Source of the DNA: an uncultured Chitinophagaceae bacterium
GTDB lineage: Bacteria > Bacteroidota > Bacteroidia > Chitinophagales > Chitinophagaceae
Direction: 5' to 3'
NCBI GenBank assembly: GCA_903870685.1
Contig: CAIQDX010000109.1
Location: forward strand, 1 to 36,168
DNA: 36,168 nucleotides
The position numbers were made by a program, and so were the translations under genes. Below, piece after piece: positions 33,448-36,168 of this stretch; within the stretch, counting starts at the first letter, position 1; every line of letters starts with the position of its first letter. Under the pieces are notes generated by a model, which saw only the letters and a program-made list of their open reading frames with translations, was not told the DNA's origin and searched no databases.

Positions 33448-34269
33448 AAGCTCGTTAAAGATCTGCCCTGGATGTTTACCATTGCATTTTTAATTTGGAT
33501 GATAGTGGTAATTATGATTTTCAAAAATTATAAAAAGAAAGACGACTCTTTCTTTAAAAAATATAAAACTTCGTTCATTGCTATTTTTATTGCACTGATT
33601 GTTACCATCGTTGATATTTGGTTCTTTGTACAATACATTCCAACTCACTTCAGAAAACACGATGTAGTAGAACAAACTTTATCAACCAACGATATTGCGA
33701 AAGAATTACAATCAACCGATACAACAACCAAAACAATTACTCCGGTAAAATCAAAAGATTCTGCAACAAAAAAAATAGTTGAAATAAAACCTGCCGAAAA
33801 AATTTATACAACTAATAAAGCAAGCATACATTTTTTTTCAAGCACTTCAGCCGAAGATATTGAAGCAACCAACAGTAATACCGTTTGTGCATTGAATTCT
33901 AAAACAGGTGACTTACGTTTCATTGCATTAATAAAAAGTTTTCATTTCGAAAACGAGTTAATGCAAGATCATTTTAATACCGAAGATTATATGAACAGTG
34001 ATGTTTTTCCTAAAAGTGAATTTAAAGGAAGCATCACCAATATCAGCACAGTTGACTTTACAAAAGATGCAACTTACAATATAACAGTGGCGGGCAATTT
34101 GACCATTCATGGCATAACTCAAAAAATAACAATCCCAGGAACACTGGTTGTTGCAAAAGGAAAACTAAGTGTAAAAAGTATTTTCAAAATTAAAAGGATC
34201 GATTACGGCATCACAACCGATGAAGTTGCCGATACAATCGAAATAACAGTAACCGGCAAATTCGATTAA
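33439..34269 (+). CDS. Two-helix membrane protein fused to YceI domain
   Basis: A protein of about 276 residues. Helix 1 (WMFTIAFLIWMIVVIMIF) and helix 2 (FIAIFIALIVTIVDIWFFVQ) precede a segment (YIPTHFRKHDVVEQ, STNDIAKELQST) that matches the N-terminal region of the OB-fold protein. The C-terminal YceI domain (SEFKGSITNISTVDFTKD, GNLTIHGITQKITIPGTL) closely resembles the free YceI protein. It is thus built from parts of two neighbouring genes. Start choice is uncertain: TTG at 33421 lies in the terminator stem, ATG at 33439 directly follows the stem, and ATG at 33472 gives a tidy first helix. I favour 33439. Confidence 0.75.
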   Translation: MFFKLVKDLPWMFTIAFLIWMIVVIMIFKNYKKKDDSFFKKYKTSFIAIFIALIVTIVDIWFFVQYIPTHFRKHDVVEQTLSTNDIAKELQSTDTTTKTITPVKSKDSATKKIVEIKPAEKIYTTNKASIHFFSSTSAEDIEATNSNTVCALNSKTGDLRFIALIKSFHFENELMQDHFNTEDYMNSDVFPKSEFKGSITNISTVDFTKDATYNITVAGNLTIHGITQKITIPGTLVVAKGKLSVKSIFKIKRIDYGITTDEVADTIEITVTGKFD

Positions 34270-34279
34270 AGAATCAATC

Positions 34280-34311
34280 TTTGGTAATTCAAGCTGCGCC
34301 TGCTATTTTTG
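34280..34311 (+). promoter_or_regulatory. Bacteroidota promoter for the metH leader
   Basis: TTTG (34280-34283), a 20-nt spacer and TATTTTTG (34304-34311) match the consensus exactly. The expected start, 34316-34318, coincides with the first base of the pseudoknot stem. Confidence 0.75.
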
Positions 34312-34316
34312 CATCG

Positions 34317-34369
34317 CAGGCTGATTTGTTTATTGTTCGGCCTGTTCAAAAAAATAGAACTAATAAACG
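34317..34369 (+). ncRNA. SAM-II-like riboswitch aptamer upstream of metH
   Basis: P1 is CAGGC (34317-34321) with GCCTG (34340-34344). The loop reads TGATTTG...TATTGTTCG. An 11-bp P2 forms between the loop (34328-34338) and the downstream strand (34357-34368), leaving one bulged U at 34361, to make an H-type pseudoknot. Known SAM-II features are in place: TGATTT at the loop start, UUG opposite C-U-AA with the bulged U equivalent to U44, and an A-rich strand between P1 and P2. P2b is two pairs longer than in the Sargasso metX aptamer. The gene regulated, methionine synthase, is apt. Identity is by eye, not by covariance model. Confidence 0.72.
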
Positions 34370-34430
34370 TTGTCGAAGTATCACAATAGCACATACTCTC
34401 TCAAACGTTTTATTTTTTATTTTTTTTGAA
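34362..34430 (+). promoter_or_regulatory. Possible expression platform: alternative hairpin and T-rich tract
   Basis: AATAAACGTTG (34362-34372) can pair with CAAACGTTTTATT (34402-34414, two bulges), which runs into a T-rich tract (34408-34427). The 5' half is the P2 strand of the pseudoknot, so the two structures exclude each other. The sense of switching is unclear: pseudoknot formation would block this terminator-like hairpin. Confidence 0.35.
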
Positions 34431-34523
34431 GTCAGCAATCGTAACATCACTCAACACTTGTTGCGTCGCACACTTCAACGTTCAAAACAATATTCAACTT
34501 TTTTGTGGTAAAAATTATTTGTT

Positions 34524-35537
34524 ATGTGCATTAGAAAAGAATTAGAAAAAAGAATATTAATTATTGATGGTGCAATGGGTACCATGATTCAGCGACATAA
34601 ATTAAGTGAAGCCGATTATCGTGGCGAACGTTTTAAAGATTGGCATAGCGATGTAAAAGGCAATAACGATTTATTAAGCATCACTCAACCCGAAATAATT
34701 ATTGGCATTCATAAATTATATTTAGAAGCCGGTGCCGATATCATTGAAACAAATACTTTCAGCAGCACCGTAATTGCGCAAGCTGATTATGATATGCAAT
34801 CATTGGCTTACGAATTAAATGTTGCATCAGCAAAATGTGCCAAAACAGCTGCAGATGCTTACACAGCAAAGGATCCATCGAAACAGCGTTATGTTGCTGG
34901 TGCCATTGGTCCATTAAATAAAACATTAAGTTTATCACCCGATGTAAATAATCCCGGCTATCGTGCAGTAACATTTGATGAAGTGGTTGATGCATATTAT
35001 ACACAGATCAGCGGATTGGTTGATGGCGGTGTAGATATTTTATTGGTAGAAACTATTTTCGATACACTGAATGCAAAAGCTGCCATCTTCGCTATAAAAA
35101 AATATTTCAGAGATAATAAAAAAGAAGAGTTGCCTATAATGATCAGTGGCACCATCACTGATGCAAGTGGAAGAACATTAAGCGGACAAACACTCGAAGC
35201 ATTTTATACTTCTGTGATGCATGCAAAACCATTAAGTGTTGGTTTAAATTGTGCACTTGGTGCTGCAGAAATGAGAGCACACATTGAAGAGTTATCACAA
35301 ATTGCTTCATGTTATACATCTGCATATCCAAATGCAGGTTTACCAAATGCAATGGGAGAATATGATGAGCAACCACATCAAACCGCACACTTTATTGAAG
35401 AGTGGGCAAAAGAAGGTTTTGTAAATATTGTTGGTGGATGTTGTGGCACAACACCCGATCATATCAAACATATTGCTGATCATGTAAAAGCAATTCAACC
35501 AAGATTGTTACCTGTTTTAGAAACTGAATTGGTTTAA
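34524..35537 (+). CDS. metH: Methionine synthase, homocysteine-binding half (split MetH)
   Basis: A 337-residue homocysteine S-methyltransferase domain of cobalamin-dependent methionine synthase. Start motif [19 protein letters not shown], then [11 protein letters not shown], and the zinc-binding cysteines in [13 protein letters not shown] and [12 protein letters not shown] are intact. In E. coli MetH this is the first of four modules in one 1227-aa chain; in many Bacteroidota it is a separate gene, as here. The next gene starts 17 bp downstream and carries the following module. It is preceded by a long leader with a SAM-II-like element. Confidence 0.95.
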   Translation: MCIRKELEKRILIIDGAMGTMIQRHKLSEADYRGERFKDWHSDVKGNNDLLSITQPEIIIGIHKLYLEAGADIIETNTFSSTVIAQADYDMQSLAYELNVASAKCAKTAADAYTAKDPSKQRYVAGAIGPLNKTLSLSPDVNNPGYRAVTFDEVVDAYYTQISGLVDGGVDILLVETIFDTLNAKAAIFAIKKYFRDNKKEELPIMISGTITDASGRTLSGQTLEAFYTSVMHAKPLSVGLNCALGAAEMRAHIEELSQIASCYTSAYPNAGLPNAMGEYDEQPHQTAHFIEEWAKEGFVNIVGGCCGTTPDHIKHIADHVKAIQPRLLPVLETELV

Positions 35538-35554
35538 ATAATTTAGAAATAGAA

Positions 35555-36168
35555 ATGAGTACTATCAATACCATCAAACCTTTCTTACGTTTATCAGGAT
35601 TAGAACCTTTGATCATTCGTCCTGAAACAAACTTTGTAAATGTTGGAGAAAGAACTAATGTAACGGGTTCTAAAAAGTTTGCACGACTCATTCGTGAAAA
35701 TAAATACGAAGAAGCATTATCAGTTGCACGCCAACAAGTAGAAAGTGGTGCGCAAGTTTTAGATGTAAATATGGATGATGCATTGTTAGATGGTGTTCAT
35801 GCCATGACAACATTTTTAAATCTTTTACAAGCAGAGCCTGATATTGCGAAGATTCCCATCATGATAGATTCTTCAAAATTTTCTATCATCGAAGCAGGAT
35901 TAAAATGTGTGCAGGGAAAATGCATCGTGAATTCTATCTCCATGAAAGAAGGAGAAGAAAAATTTATTGAACACGCTTTCATTTGCAAAGCTTATGGTGC
36001 TGCCATTATTGTAATGGCTTTTGATGAAGCCGGACAAGCAGATACAAAAGATCGTAAAATAGAAATTTGTCATCGTGCTTATAAAATATTAACCGAACAA
36101 GTTGGTTACGATCCGCAGGATATTATTTTCGATCCAAACATTTTTGCAGTTGCAACCGGTATTGAAGA
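35555..36168 (+). CDS. metH: Methionine synthase, folate/cobalamin part (split MetH; 3' end outside window)
   Basis: An open frame of 204 codons from the ATG at 35555 to the window edge, beginning [20 protein letters not shown]. It matches the pterin-binding domain that follows the homocysteine domain in Met[68 protein letters not shown] and [14 protein letters not shown]. Cobalamin-binding and reactivation domains are expected beyond the edge. It is co-transcribed with the first half and so should share its riboswitch control. Confidence 0.94.
   Translation, partial: MSTINTIKPFLRLSGLEPLIIRPETNFVNVGERTNVTGSKKFARLIRENKYEEALSVARQQVESGAQVLDVNMDDALLDGVHAMTTFLNLLQAEPDIAKIPIMIDSSKFSIIEAGLKCVQGKCIVNSISMKEGEEKFIEHAFICKAYGAAIIVMAFDEAGQADTKDRKIEICHRAYKILTEQVGYDPQDIIFDPNIFAVATGIE

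Noticed and set aside
34281-34511. 76-codon reading frame upstream of metH
   Set aside because: It overlaps the promoter and pseudoknot, has low-complexity basic composition and no family resemblance; the region is better explained as an RNA leader.

Overview
The window (about 35% GC by eye) comes from a member of the Bacteroidota, most likely of the Chitinophagaceae/Sphingobacteriia type. The signs are a fused CcoN-CcoO oxidase subunit, a MetH split into two genes, DUF5777 barrels, many small lipoproteins, and promoters of the Bacteroidota form TTG-N(about 20)-TAnnTTTG. No rRNA, tRNA, CRISPR array or intact insertion sequence was seen.

Layout. (1) 1-5.9 kb, minus strand: a microaerobic respiration block with a four-Cys FNR-type regulator, a hemerythrin-like protein, the copper ATPase CcoI, CcoS and the 5' part of a ccoN-ccoO fusion gene. 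FNR-like palindromes precede the hemerythrin-ccoI operon, the ccoS-ccoNO operon and the marR gene at nearly constant distance from the -7 element. (2) 6-9.4 kb: a radical SAM/SPASM protein, a MarR regulator, a GHL10-type glycoside hydrolase and a 56-residue membrane microprotein. (3) 9.7-22.4 kb: a potassium island. It holds a sigma-54-dependent response regulator, two membrane microproteins (the second is KdpF), kdpA, kdpB, kdpC, an outer-membrane porin, a KdpD N-terminal-type sensor, a separate PAS/HAMP histidine kinase and, convergently, the K+ transporter Kup. A dead S23-type four-helix-bundle gene lies between kdpA and kdpB. Imperfect inverted repeats of one loose family lie around it, upstream of kdpA and inside the kdpB reading frame. 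(4) 22.7-28 kb: a UvrD-type helicase fused to a PD-(D/E)XK Fe-S nuclease, an Ig-like lipoprotein and RecR. (5) 28.3-34.3 kb: a secreted redox-looking operon with three lipoproteins carrying CxxCH heme-binding motifs (two with Ig-like repeats), a YceI protein, a DUF5777 barrel and an OB-fold protein; a terminator and a YceI fusion protein follow. (6) 34.3 kb to the end: split metH, preceded by a well-formed promoter whose transcript begins with an H-type pseudoknot closely resembling a SAM-II riboswitch.

How they work together. The FNR-like protein probably switches on the high-affinity oxidase and its assembly factors when oxygen is low. The NtrC-like regulator, KdpD-type sensor and separate kinase appear to replace KdpDE in controlling K+ uptake. 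Methionine synthesis is probably under SAM feedback. The most interesting non-coding signals are the SAM-II-like element, the FNR-box geometry, and the repeat/S23 element embedded in the kdp operon.
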